Shown one piece after another: positions 27,384 through 35,399 of a stretch of 64,000 nt of DNA (positions within the stretch are counted from its first letter, which is position 1; each line of letters begins with the position of its first letter). The DNA lies in assembly GCA_900199655.1 (NCBI GenBank), contig FZRE01000002.1:1-64000 (forward strand). The letters are read 5' to 3'. Under the pieces are notes generated by a model that saw only the letters and a program-made list of their open reading frames with translations, made no database searches and was not told where the DNA came from. Origin of the DNA: Prevotellaceae bacterium KH2P17. GTDB lineage: Bacteria > Bacteroidota > Bacteroidia > Bacteroidales > Bacteroidaceae. Position numbers and translations under genes: made by a program.

Positions 27384-27426
27384 GTGGACCAGCCAGGGCT
27401 TGAACCTGGGACCTCCAGATTATGAG
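27384..27426. repeat. attR: 43-bp direct repeat within tRNA gene
   Basis: Identical to bases 1-43. It covers the tRNA from the anticodon loop to the 3' end, so insertion leaves a complete tRNA here. The DNA to the left is element, to the right GC-rich host chromosome. Confidence 0.9.
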
Positions 27427-27458
27427 TCTGTTGCTCTAACCAACTGAGCTACAAGTCC
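27385..27458 (-). tRNA. tRNA with anticodon CAU (tRNA-Met, possibly Ile2)
   Basis: A 74-nt cloverleaf on the minus strand starting GGACTTGTAGCTCAG. The D-arm is present, the anticodon stem CAGA/TCTG encloses loop CTCATAA (anticodon CAU), and the T-arm has GGTTCAAGCC. The acceptor stem has one T-T mismatch. CCA is not encoded. CAU fits elongator Met; a lysidine-modified Ile2 tRNA cannot be excluded by eye. Its 3' half is the attachment site of the mobile element. Confidence 0.93.
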
Positions 27459-27460
27459 GG

Positions 27461-27523
27461 CTTATTCCATGAGGGAATAAGTTTGTGGGTGCAAAGATAC
27501 TTGGTTTATTGCAAATATCCAAA
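27461..27523 (-). promoter_or_regulatory. tRNA promoter and leader hairpin
   Basis: On the minus strand TTTG (27520-27523) and TATCTTTG (27492-27499) are spaced 20 bp, an excellent Bacteroidetes promoter. Between it and the tRNA lies a perfect hairpin CTTATTCC/GGAATAAG (27461-27481), probably a leader removed by RNase P. Confidence 0.7.
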
Positions 27524-27563
27524 TATTTTCGGTAAAAAGTCTTTTTGGAACGGACGAATACAG

Positions 27564-28649
27564 CTATTTGATAGCTTCATCCAAGGCTTTCCAATGCTCG
27601 GCTGTCATGCTGTAGGGCGTGAAGAGGCACACTCCGGCGGCTCCGGCTTGCATGCTTCCTTTTACTGCCTCACCTATTTCAGAAGGCAGCAGACCGGAAT
27701 TCTCGGGGTCGATGACGCTTGCCTTGTTTTGCCAGTCCTTACAAATAAAGAGGCCGCTGTACACGGGCGTCTGCTTACCGCCCAGGCTCTGCACTTCCTC
27801 GGCCGTTACCTGCCTTACCCACGAGGCCGGCTCCATGTAGAAGTCGTTGTAGTTCATGGGGAACACAGCATCCAGATTCCACTTGTTCCACTCCTGGCGT
27901 ACCATCCAGATGGCATGACTGCGGGGGCCGGGGAACACGTCGGCACTCACCTTCTTGCCGTTTTTGTGCACAGCTTCCACTATCATGTTGACCAGATCCG
28001 TTACGGCATCCTGACGGAACTGCGCCCATTCCTTGATTTTAGAAGGGTCGGTCACCTTGCGGATATCGATTCCCGACTGCTCCTTGAAAGCCTTCACGCA
28101 GTCGTCACAATAGCAGTAGTCGGCATTGGCATATTCACCGTTCATCGTCAGGCCGTATTTGCTCCACAGCCCTTTGGCCAGGATAACGTCGGCATAGCGG
28201 ATATAGTCAAGCTGAATATAATCCAGATCGGGAATCTTGGAGAGTGCCGAGAACTTGTCTACGAGCCATTTCCTGACATTCGGATTACGCGGATCGAGCG
28301 TCTTGTAATAGTCTACATAGGCCGGATGGTCATGAGCCGACTGTCCTAACCTGTTCACGGTGTACCAGGACGGGTCGAGCCCTTCCTGCAACATGGTGGG
28401 TATCCAGGCGTGGAACTCCAGCCCCTCGCGATGTGCCGCCTTTGCCGCAACGGCTATTTTGGCGGCATCCATGCCGGCATTCACACACACGCCTACCACA
28501 CCGTGCTTCTTCCACAGCTTGTATTCCTTGCGCAGCGACTGCTCGGTGTTGTTGTTATTCCATGTCTGCCAGACGTAAACGGGCACCTTGGCCGAGAGCG
28601 ACAAAAACGTAAAAAACAGCACACAGAGAGCGAAAAATCTTTTAATCAT
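27564..28649 (-). CDS. Secreted GHL10/DUF187-type glycoside-hydrolase-like protein
   Basis: 361 residues with a Sec signal (MIKRFFALCVLFFTFLSLSA). A TIM-barrel-like layout resembles the family-10-like hydrolases: FHAWIPTML, LDPRNPNVRKWLVDKF, YIQLDYIRYAD, VSADVFPG, FPMNYNDFYMEP, GVCLFTPYSMT. Conserved Asp/Tyr in QLDYIRY suggest a sugar-binding active site. The substrate is unknown. It is the first chromosomal gene beside the element and is divergent from the P-ATPase gene. Confidence 0.8.
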   Translation of the reverse strand: MIKRFFALCVLFFTFLSLSAKVPVYVWQTWNNNNTEQSLRKEYKLWKKHGVVGVCVNAGMDAAKIAVAAKAAHREGLEFHAWIPTMLQEGLDPSWYTVNRLGQSAHDHPAYVDYYKTLDPRNPNVRKWLVDKFSALSKIPDLDYIQLDYIRYADVILAKGLWSKYGLTMNGEYANADYCYCDDCVKAFKEQSGIDIRKVTDPSKIKEWAQFRQDAVTDLVNMIVEAVHKNGKKVSADVFPGPRSHAIWMVRQEWNKWNLDAVFPMNYNDFYMEPASWVRQVTAEEVQSLGGKQTPVYSGLFICKDWQNKASVIDPENSGLLPSEIGEAVKGSMQAGAAGVCLFTPYSMTAEHWKALDEAIK

Positions 28650-28759
28650 GCTTCTAAGTTTGAATGTTTGGAACTACAAAGTTAAGGCAATTCCCGCCAA
28701 TGCCTCTCTGCTTTTAAGTTAAATAATATAGAATAATAACCGATTAGGCCGAATTTGAG

Positions 28760-28767
28760 TAAATTTG
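28760..28767 (+). promoter_or_regulatory. -7 box of the P-type ATPase gene
   Basis: TAAATTTG lies 22 bp before the ATG at 28789. I see no good -33 TTTG at 19-20 bp, so the promoter is only partly supported. Confidence 0.4.
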
Positions 28768-28788
28768 CAGAAATAAACAAAAACAGAC

Positions 28789-31422
28789 ATGGTTGCTGAC
28801 ACGACAAAGGATATAGACATTACACAAGGACTTAGCGGACAAGAGGTATTGGAACGCAGACTGAAGTATGGAGAAAATCTGCTCACGCCACCTCCCCGCA
28901 CCTCGCTCTGGAAACTTTATCTCGACAAGTACCGCGACCCTATTATCCGCATTCTGCTGGTTGCAGCGGCCATTTCGCTGGTGCTGGCGTTCGTAGAAAA
29001 CGACTTTATTGAAACCATCGGCATCTTCTTAGCCATCTTTTTCGCCACCACGGTAGGCTTCTATTTTGAGCGCGATGCAGCCAAAAAGTTCAACATCCTC
29101 AACGCCCTGGGTGAGGAGCAGTTGGTCAAGGTGCGCCGCGAGGGCCGCGTATGCGAAATTCCGCGCAAGGATGTTGTGGTGGGCGACGTGATATTGATAG
29201 AGGTGGGCGACGAGATTCCGGCCGACGGAAAGCTCGTGCATGCCGTCGACCTGCAGATCGACGAGTCGTCATTGACGGGCGAGCCGATATGTGCCAAGTC
29301 TGTCGACAACCGCCGCGAGCACGACGAGTCCACCTATCCCCGCGACATGGTGCTGCGCTCCACGATGGTGATGAGCGGCCGGGGCGAGGCTGTAGTGACG
29401 GCTGTAGGCGATCATACGGAGATAGGCAAGGTAGCCCGCAAGTCTACCGAGGTAACACCCACCAAGACTCCCCTCAACACCCAGCTCGACAAGCTGGCCA
29501 AACTCATTTCCAAGATAGGGTCGGCCGTGGCTATTGCCGCCTTCGTTATCTTCCTGGCTCACGACATCCTGACCAACCACGCCGTGTGGCAGGGTACCGA
29601 CTACTTCAAGATGGCCGAGGTGGTACTCAACTATTTCATGATGGCCGTTACGCTGATAGTGATGGCCGTACCCGAAGGACTGCCCATGGCCGTTACCCTT
29701 TCGCTGGCACTCAACATGCGGCGCATGCTCAAGTCGAACAACCTGGTGCGTAAGCTCCATGCCTGCGAGACGATGGGAGCCGTAACTGTGATATGCACCG
29801 ACAAGACGGGAACGCTGACGCAGAACAAGATGCAGGTAGGCGAAATGATGATTGCCCACGGCGACAACAGCCTGATGGCAACGGCCATAGCGGCCAACTC
29901 CACCGCTGAACTTGCCGATGGTCACGGCATCGGCAACCCCACCGAGGCCTCTCTGCTGCTCTGGGTGCAGCAGCAAGGCTTCGATTACCGCAGTCTGCGG
30001 CGTGAGGCAACCGTGCTGGGGCAGCAGCCTTTCTCTACCGAAAAGAAGATGATGGCCACCCGCTGCCTGTTCCGTGGCCGCGAATACCGGTTTGTGAAAG
30101 GTGCGCCGGAGATAGTAATGGATATGTGCAACATGGAGCCCGAAGCCCGCCGGCAGGCCGACGCGCAGCTTGCCACCTACCAGCACAAGGCCATGCGCAC
30201 CCTCGCCTTTGCCTGCAACGGTACTTTCCAGGGCTTTGCAGCCATCAGCGACCCCATTCGAGAGGACGTTCCGCAGGCCGTACAACAGTGCCAGCGCGCC
30301 GGTATTGAGGTGAAAATCGTAACCGGCGACACCTCAGCTACTGCCGTAGAGATAGGCCGCCAGGCTCATCTCTTCGACGATATGCCCTCCTCCTGCACCC
30401 AACACCCAGCCCCCAACACCCAGCCCTCATCACCCAACACCCATCACCCATCACCCAATCCCCATCTCATCACCGGCCCAGAGTGGGCTGCACTGAGCGA
30501 TGAGGAAGCCTACGAGCGGGCTCCGCAGATACGGGTAATGAGCCGTGCGCGCCCAACCGACAAGCAGCGGTTGGTGGAAATGCTGCAAAAACGGGGCGAG
30601 ATAGTGGCCGTTACGGGCGACGGTACCAACGACGCACCCGCCCTGCACTATGCTCACGTGGGCCTGTCGTTAGGCTCCGGAACCAGCGTTGCCAAGGAGG
30701 CTTCGGACATGACACTGCTCGACGACTCCTTCGGCAGCATCGCCAACGCCGTGATGTGGGGCCGTTCGCTGTACAAGAACATCCAGCGTTTTCTCTTCTT
30801 CCAGCTCGTTGTCAACGTAACGGCACTGTTGCTCGTCCTGGGCGGTTCCGTGATAGGCACCGAGATGCCGCTCACGGTAACCCAGATACTGTGGGTAAAC
30901 CTCATCATGGATACCTTTGCAGCCCTCGCCCTGGCGTCTCTTCCGCCCTCGCGCGACGTGATGAACGAGAAGCCCCGCAGCCAGGCAGACTTCATCCTTA
31001 CGCCCGGCATGAGCCGTGGCATCCTCTTCTGCGGCATCTCCTTCTTCCTCATCATGTTCGCATACCTTTATAAATGTCTGCACGACGATGACCCGGGCAT
31101 GCAGAGCTACGAACTTACGATGTTCTTCACCACCTTTGTCATGCTGCAGTTCTGGAATCTCTTTAACGCCAAGACCCTCGGTTCCGACCGCTCCGCATTC
31201 CGCCATTTCGTGCTCGACAAGGGTCTCATGCTCGTACTCGTGCTCATTCTGTGCGGCCAGTGGCTCATCGTTACCTTCGGTGGAAAGATGTTCCGAACGG
31301 TTCCTCTTACGGCTGAGTCATGGCTAAAGATAATCGTTGCCACGTCGGCTGTGCTCTGGGCAGGCGAGATTTGGCGCTGGATACGCCGCCTGCTGCGCAA
31401 GCGGAAGGAGACGCAAAACTAA
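28789..31422 (+). CDS. Calcium-translocating P-type ATPase (PMCA/SERCA-like)
   Basis: 877 residues. Motifs in order: cation-ATPase N-terminus (GLSGQEVLERRLKYGENLL), actuator TGEP-type LTGEPI, VPEGLPMAVT in M4, phosphorylation site CDKTGTLTQN-type (ICTDKTGTLTQNKM), VTGDGTNDAPAL hinge and a C-terminal block of membrane helices. It should export Ca2+ from the cytoplasm. Residues about 533-562 hold a Pro/His/Ser/Asn-rich insert (HPAPNTQPSSPNTHHPSP) encoded by C-rich repeats, not expected in the family, at the N/P domain junction just before ITGPEWAALSDEE. Confidence 0.93.
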   Translation: MVADTTKDIDITQGLSGQEVLERRLKYGENLLTPPPRTSLWKLYLDKYRDPIIRILLVAAAISLVLAFVENDFIETIGIFLAIFFATTVGFYFERDAAKKFNILNALGEEQLVKVRREGRVCEIPRKDVVVGDVILIEVGDEIPADGKLVHAVDLQIDESSLTGEPICAKSVDNRREHDESTYPRDMVLRSTMVMSGRGEAVVTAVGDHTEIGKVARKSTEVTPTKTPLNTQLDKLAKLISKIGSAVAIAAFVIFLAHDILTNHAVWQGTDYFKMAEVVLNYFMMAVTLIVMAVPEGLPMAVTLSLALNMRRMLKSNNLVRKLHACETMGAVTVICTDKTGTLTQNKMQVGEMMIAHGDNSLMATAIAANSTAELADGHGIGNPTEASLLLWVQQQGFDYRSLRREATVLGQQPFSTEKKMMATRCLFRGREYRFVKGAPEIVMDMCNMEPEARRQADAQLATYQHKAMRTLAFACNGTFQGFAAISDPIREDVPQAVQQCQRAGIEVKIVTGDTSATAVEIGRQAHLFDDMPSSCTQHPAPNTQPSSPNTHHPSPNPHLITGPEWAALSDEEAYERAPQIRVMSRARPTDKQRLVEMLQKRGEIVAVTGDGTNDAPALHYAHVGLSLGSGTSVAKEASDMTLLDDSFGSIANAVMWGRSLYKNIQRFLFFQLVVNVTALLLVLGGSVIGTEMPLTVTQILWVNLIMDTFAALALASLPPSRDVMNEKPRSQADFILTPGMSRGILFCGISFFLIMFAYLYKCLHDDDPGMQSYELTMFFTTFVMLQFWNLFNAKTLGSDRSAFRHFVLDKGLMLVLVLILCGQWLIVTFGGKMFRTVPLTAESWLKIIVATSAVLWAGEIWRWIRRLLRKRKETQN

Positions 31423-31471
31423 TTTCATCAAGATAGAACCCATGGAATAATATCACCAAACAAACACCAAC

Positions 31472-32020
31472 ATGAACAAAAACCTTTTATTAGCTTTTGC
31501 TGTATTTGCTTTGGCGTCTTGCCGAATATCAGGCTTAACGTCCGGTTATTCCCATTTGTCCAAGAGTGAACAAGGGAAGGTAATCCATTACAAAGGGAAG
31601 ATAGCCGACATACACGACCTCTCGAACGTATATGCCGTTACCCCAGAGCAGGTAAAAGAGTACCTTGCTACGCGCGAGAAGGTAGTTGTTTACGACTATA
31701 CTCCCTACTGTACCGCCCCTAATTGCGTTACACCCGCCACGTTGGCTAATATCTGCAAGAAGCAGAAAGCCGACTTGCTTATCATCTCGAACTTGTACGA
31801 CGATGTATTCAGAGCAGTCAACGGAAAGCTGCCCATCTTAATGATAGAAACCCAGGCCTATAAAACCAAGTGGCGGTCTAAATACATTGACGCTTTCTTC
31901 AGTTCCCTTATCGGCCGGAGCATAAAGGATGTTGATTACGCGGGTTACCACTATTTTAAGAATGGCAACTATGTAAGGAGCTTTAAAGACCCCAACGAAA
32001 TAGGCAAAACTGCTTTGTAG
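31472..32020 (+). CDS. Small lipoprotein of unknown function
   Basis: 182 residues with lipobox FALASC at residue 12-17. Residues 75-95 contain VVVYDYTPYCTAPNCVTPAT with two Cys six residues apart, reminiscent of but not matching a thioredoxin CxxC. Family not recognised. Probably an outer-membrane-anchored periplasmic protein. It follows the P-ATPase by 49 bp and may share its transcript. Confidence 0.7.
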   Translation: MNKNLLLAFAVFALASCRISGLTSGYSHLSKSEQGKVIHYKGKIADIHDLSNVYAVTPEQVKEYLATREKVVVYDYTPYCTAPNCVTPATLANICKKQKADLLIISNLYDDVFRAVNGKLPILMIETQAYKTKWRSKYIDAFFSSLIGRSIKDVDYAGYHYFKNGNYVRSFKDPNEIGKTAL

Positions 32021-32072
32021 CGCCTTGGCTGGAAACTGTGTTTGCCTGCCTTACACCTGCCGAACTATCGCT

Positions 32073-32155
32073 TTACCACTATCTGGTAATGGCGTTACCA
32101 CTATCTGGTAATCCTTTTACCACTATCTGGTAAAGGCGTTACCACTATCTGGTAA
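32073..32155 (+). repeat. Four iterated 22-bp palindromic repeats
   Basis: TTACCACTATCTGGTAA occurs identically at 32073, 32095, 32117 and 32139, an exact period of 22 bp. Each unit has perfect arms TTACCA/TGGTAA around CTATC, and spacers of 5 bp (TGGCG, TCCTT, AGGCG). All four copies therefore lie on about the same helix face every two turns. It lies between the lipoprotein gene and the ribF leader. It looks like a multi-site operator or a hairpin cluster; it is not a CRISPR. Confidence 0.85.
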
Positions 32156-32179
32156 TCGAACGATATTTATCATTTCATC

Positions 32180-32228
32180 CCCCTGTTATTTTGACTTCAA
32201 AGCGACGGAAAAGCCAAAATAACAGGGG
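32180..32228. repeat. Perfect 14-bp inverted repeat
   Basis: CCCCTGTTATTTTG (32180-32193) is repeated inverted at 32215-32228 around a 21-nt loop. It lies between the iterated palindromes and the -7 box of the ribF leader. It could be a terminator for the upstream gene or an operator. Confidence 0.55.
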
Positions 32229-32256
32229 ATAATGCGTTATATCTGCCGAAATTTTG

Positions 32257-32459
32257 TACCTTTGCCACACAGGGAACTCTGTGCAGGGGGCGCATCTCAT
32301 GGTAACCGGGAGCGGGCAGCACAGCAAAAGCCGAAACTGCCCCTACCCTGTTTGCCCCACGCTCTCCCGCCTCAACGGGCATTTGGAGAAGGATGCGCAG
32401 ACTAATAGCCCGGCAGCAGTCGGGGCGAGAGACCTGAAACATAAGTCGGCTTACGAGCA
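32257..32459 (+). promoter_or_regulatory. Structured leader of ribF, cobalamin-riboswitch-like
   Basis: A -7 box TACCTTTG at 32257-32264 is followed by a 195-nt GC-rich leader that ends at the ribF ATG. Blocks appear in the order known for cobalamin riboswitches: GGTAACCGGGA; CTGCCCCTACCCTGT; GGAGAAGG; and AGTCGGGGCGAGAGACCTG, resembling the B12 box. Pairings visible are GCGCATC with GATGCGC and GGGCAG with CTGCCC. The match to the B12 box is imperfect (a 5-nt insert), so the class is uncertain. Control of ribF by cobalamin would be unusual. Confidence 0.45.
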
Positions 32460-33404
32460 ATGGATACTATCAAGATAAACAGCGAAACCCATCTCAGCGT
32501 GCCCTGCGTGGCCACCATCGGCTTCTTCGATGGCGTACATCGCGGCCACCAGTATCTCATCAGCCACGTGGTGGCCGAAGCCGAGGCCTCGGGCATGCGG
32601 TCGGTAGTCATTACCTTCGACCGTCACCCGCGCCAGGTGCTCCACAGCGACTATGTACCCAAGTTGCTCAGCACGCTCGACGCTAAGCTGCTGCAGCTCT
32701 CCAAGACGCGCATTGACGTCTGCGCACTGCTGCACTTCGACCTTGAAACGGCCTCGCTCTCGGCCTACGACTTCATGCGCACCGTCCTGCGCGACCGCCT
32801 GAACGTGCGTAAGCTCGTCATCGGTTACGACAACCGCTTCGGTCATAATCGCACCGAAGGCTTCGACGACTACGTGCGTTACGGCCGCGAGCTGGGCATC
32901 GAGGTGGTTCAGCATCAGGCTTTCGTGCTCAACGGCGTCAAGGTGAGCTCCTCGGTCATCCGCTCCTTCATCAAGGAGGGCGAGATAGAACTGGCCAACC
33001 AGTGCCTGGGCTATCCCTATACCATTATAGGGCAGGTGGTCGACGGCTACAAGGAAGGCCGCAAACTGGGCTTTCCCACGGCCAACTTGGACACTTCGGC
33101 CTACGGCCAACTGCTGCCCGCGGCGGGCGTTTACGGCGTGAAGGTGCGCCTGCAGCAGCAGGTAGCCGAGCACCGGGGCATGACCAACATCGGTACGCGC
33201 CCCACCTTTGGCGGCGACAGCGTTTCGGTAGAGACGCACATCTTTAACTTTACCGGCAATCTCTACGGCCAGCAGCTGCTCGTCTCGTTCGTTCACCACG
33301 TACGACAGGAGTGCAAGTTCGCCGATACTGGCGCCCTCATAGCCCAGCTGAAGGAAGATAAGAAACAGGTAGAACAACAATTTGAAAACGACTTAGGAGA
33401 ATGA
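32460..33404 (+). CDS. ribF: Bifunctional riboflavin kinase / FAD synthetase
   Basis: 314 residues. The N-terminal nucleotidyltransferase domain starts with ATIGFFDGVHRGHQYL (HxGH class). The C-terminal flavokinase domain shows GRKLGFPTANL and GMTNIGTRPTFGG. It converts riboflavin to FMN and FAD. The ATG directly follows a structured leader. It overlaps the next gene by 4 bp (ATGA). Confidence 0.96.
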   Translation: MDTIKINSETHLSVPCVATIGFFDGVHRGHQYLISHVVAEAEASGMRSVVITFDRHPRQVLHSDYVPKLLSTLDAKLLQLSKTRIDVCALLHFDLETASLSAYDFMRTVLRDRLNVRKLVIGYDNRFGHNRTEGFDDYVRYGRELGIEVVQHQAFVLNGVKVSSSVIRSFIKEGEIELANQCLGYPYTIIGQVVDGYKEGRKLGFPTANLDTSAYGQLLPAAGVYGVKVRLQQQVAEHRGMTNIGTRPTFGGDSVSVETHIFNFTGNLYGQQLLVSFVHHVRQECKFADTGALIAQLKEDKKQVEQQFENDLGE

Positions 33405-34261
33405 AAAGAACAGGAAAAGGAATACTCGACATCATCTGGTATATCATCGTTTTTGCCCTCTTGCAGTATGTATGCCTCGTGCTCACGGCAACAGGCAACA
33501 TGATAGCAGGCGGCAAGAGTGCCGCGCAGATAACCGACGCCCTGCTGCAAGGCTCGTTCGGCCTTGGCAGCACGCTCATCATCGTGGCTACCATATTGAG
33601 TAGTCTGCTCACGTTGGTGCTTTTCGTGTGGCGTGGCTGGGCACCCGTTTCGCGTACTTACCTGCGTTCCAAGCCCTGGGCGGTGTTTGCATGGGTAACG
33701 ATACTGGCCGTGGGCACCATCATCCCGTCGGAGTTTCTGGTCGAACAGGTAGATATCCAGCTGCCGGAACCTACGCAGCAGCTCTTTGAGGGCATCCTCT
33801 CGGAGCCGTTGGGCTACGTTGCAGTGGGCATCTTTGCGCCGCTGGTGGAAGAACTCGTGTTCCGCGGCGCCATCCTGCGCACGCTGCTGCGCTTCTTCAG
33901 CAGCCGCATGCACTGGCTGCCCATCATCATCTCCGCGCTCATCTTCGGCGCCCTGCACATGAACTGGGCGCAGTTCATTCACGCCTTCCTCATCGGGCTG
34001 CTCCTCGGCTGGATGTACTACCGCACCAACAGCATCTTGCCGGGCGTGCTCTTCCACTGGGTTAACAACACCATAGCCTTCGTGCTGTACCATCTCACGC
34101 CCTCAATGGCCGACGGCAAGCTCATCGACCTCTTCAACAGCAGCCAGCGCACGGTGTGGCTCTCGCTGCTTTTCTCCTTCTGCCTCATCATTCCCGCCAT
34201 CTATCAGCTGGCCCTCAGGATGAAGCGCAACGGCTTTGGACATGAAATTATAAACAATTAA
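33401..34261 (+). CDS. CPBP-family intramembrane metalloprotease
   Basis: 286 residues with about seven or eight membrane segments. The Abi/CPBP motifs are EELVFRGAILRTLL near residue 150, and HMNWAQFIHAF and FHWVNNT further on, which bring the catalytic Glu and His residues. Substrate unknown. Translationally coupled to ribF through a 4-bp overlap. Confidence 0.9.
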   Translation: MKRTGKGILDIIWYIIVFALLQYVCLVLTATGNMIAGGKSAAQITDALLQGSFGLGSTLIIVATILSSLLTLVLFVWRGWAPVSRTYLRSKPWAVFAWVTILAVGTIIPSEFLVEQVDIQLPEPTQQLFEGILSEPLGYVAVGIFAPLVEELVFRGAILRTLLRFFSSRMHWLPIIISALIFGALHMNWAQFIHAFLIGLLLGWMYYRTNSILPGVLFHWVNNTIAFVLYHLTPSMADGKLIDLFNSSQRTVWLSLLFSFCLIIPAIYQLALRMKRNGFGHEIINN

Positions 34262-34325
34262 ATTCTACCAACAGGGTTGGTTATATAATTTTGATGAAAT
34301 AGATAAAGAGACTGTATCACCCATC

Positions 34326-34643
34326 ATGCAAAAGAATATACTGTTGGAAAACCGTAAATTCTACAGAGGGACCATCTTCACAATATCCTATTTTTGGGAT
34401 AAAAAGGAATGTGACTCGTTTCTATTAGCTGAATGTTGGGAAGAAAACTATATCTTCCAAATAGTCTGCATCTCCGGATATAACGCCGGAACAGTATTGG
34501 GATACATAAAGAAAGGAACTTTATCGGGGACCCACCGCGCCATTACATACGAAGAACTGATAGATGGAATAAAGGAAAACTTTATGAATCCTGATTTAGA
34601 AAGTTTAAAGATTGAGGATGAATACAAACTCAGATTTGAGTAA
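34326..34643 (+). CDS. Small AT-rich protein, unknown, immunity-like size
   Basis: 105 residues, no signal peptide, family not recognised. The base composition is clearly lower in GC than ribF and the CPBP gene beside it, a sign of recent transfer. A -7 box TAATTTTG lies at 34286-34293. The size, acidity and isolated position next to repeats are typical of orphan immunity proteins, but no toxin gene is present, so this is only a suggestion. Confidence 0.55.
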   Translation: MQKNILLENRKFYRGTIFTISYFWDKKECDSFLLAECWEENYIFQIVCISGYNAGTVLGYIKKGTLSGTHRAITYEELIDGIKENFMNPDLESLKIEDEYKLRFE

Positions 34644-34789
34644 GGATATGTGGAAAGGGCCCGTGTCTTTGTGCCCCGCAAGAGGCAAGTTGCGTTGATT
34701 TCCTGCTCAAAAGTTGAAAAACAGCCGATTTCATCGTTTGTTTATTAGTCTCCCCTTTCGTTTTATTTTGCATTTGCAGCTTAGTTTAT

Positions 34790-35147
34790 CATCCCCTCCT
34801 AACCTCCCCTTTCTAAGGGGAGGATACCCTGGCGCCTGTTCGCTGGTTATTAGTGGGTAAGCAGCAATTAAACAGTGGAAAGACAACCAGCATCCTCCAC
34901 TTGGAAAGGAGAGGACACGTTGGCGCCTATATGGTGGCTAACAATGAGCTTATTGCAATATAATAGTTGAAAAGCAAACTGGTATCCTCCCCTTAGAAAG
35001 GGGAGGCGGAGGAGGGGATGACAGGCAGTTAGCAATCCATTAAGCATCTTATACACCATCACCATTTAAAACATTCCTCTGCATTTGTTGCTCACTTCAT
35101 CATCCCCTCCTAACCTCCCCTTTCCAAGGGGAGGATACCTTGGCGCC
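34790..35147. repeat. Cluster of CTCCCC/GGGGAG palindromic repeats
   Basis: Gene-free stretch. A 47-bp unit at 34790-34836 recurs at 35101-35147 with 2 substitutions. An inverted copy lies at 34981-35020 and a degenerate one at 34891-34926. Each unit contains CTCCCCTTTC(T/C)AAGGGGAG, a strong hairpin, and the direct copies end in TGGCGCC. It resembles a BIME-like or MITE-derived intergenic element. Confidence 0.7.
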
Positions 35148-35199
35148 CAAACACTAATTGTTAGTGAGCTAACAGCAATAGGGGTGGATTGTATCAAAA

Positions 35200-35300
35200 A
35201 AGGAATGAGTTTCTTGGAGATGCCTTTCAAGGGGCTTGGAGATGCCCTTCAAGCCCCTAAAAGGATATCTCCAAGGGGCTTGAAAGGCACCTTTTACAAA
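35200..35300. repeat. CTTCAAG/CTTGGAG short repeats
   Basis: Several copies of TTGGAGATGCC(T/C)TTCAAG-type units in both orientations. They resemble the CTTGAAGG repeats at 47499-47539, 53668-53727 and the window's end. No gene is supported between 34644 and 35399. Confidence 0.5.
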
Positions 35301-35399
35301 GCTGCTGATAATGAGGTAGTTAGGAGAAGGGCTGAAGGAGGGCGCGAAAAGGGGAGATGGGCGGCCGATCCTGACGAGCGAAAAGACCGTGGGCAGTGG

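Noticed and set aside
1..27426. A self-transmissible ICE
   Set aside because: No Tra/T4SS genes occur between the att sites; only a MobV relaxase is present.
32073..32155. Possible CRISPR array
   Set aside because: The 17-bp repeats are palindromic with 5-bp spacers; no cas genes are near. Spacers are far too short.
32257..32459. RNase P, tmRNA or FMN riboswitch for the ribF leader
   Set aside because: The conserved RNase P and tmRNA cores are not visible, and the FMN (RFN) six-helix signature blocks are absent; the blocks seen fit cobalamin better.
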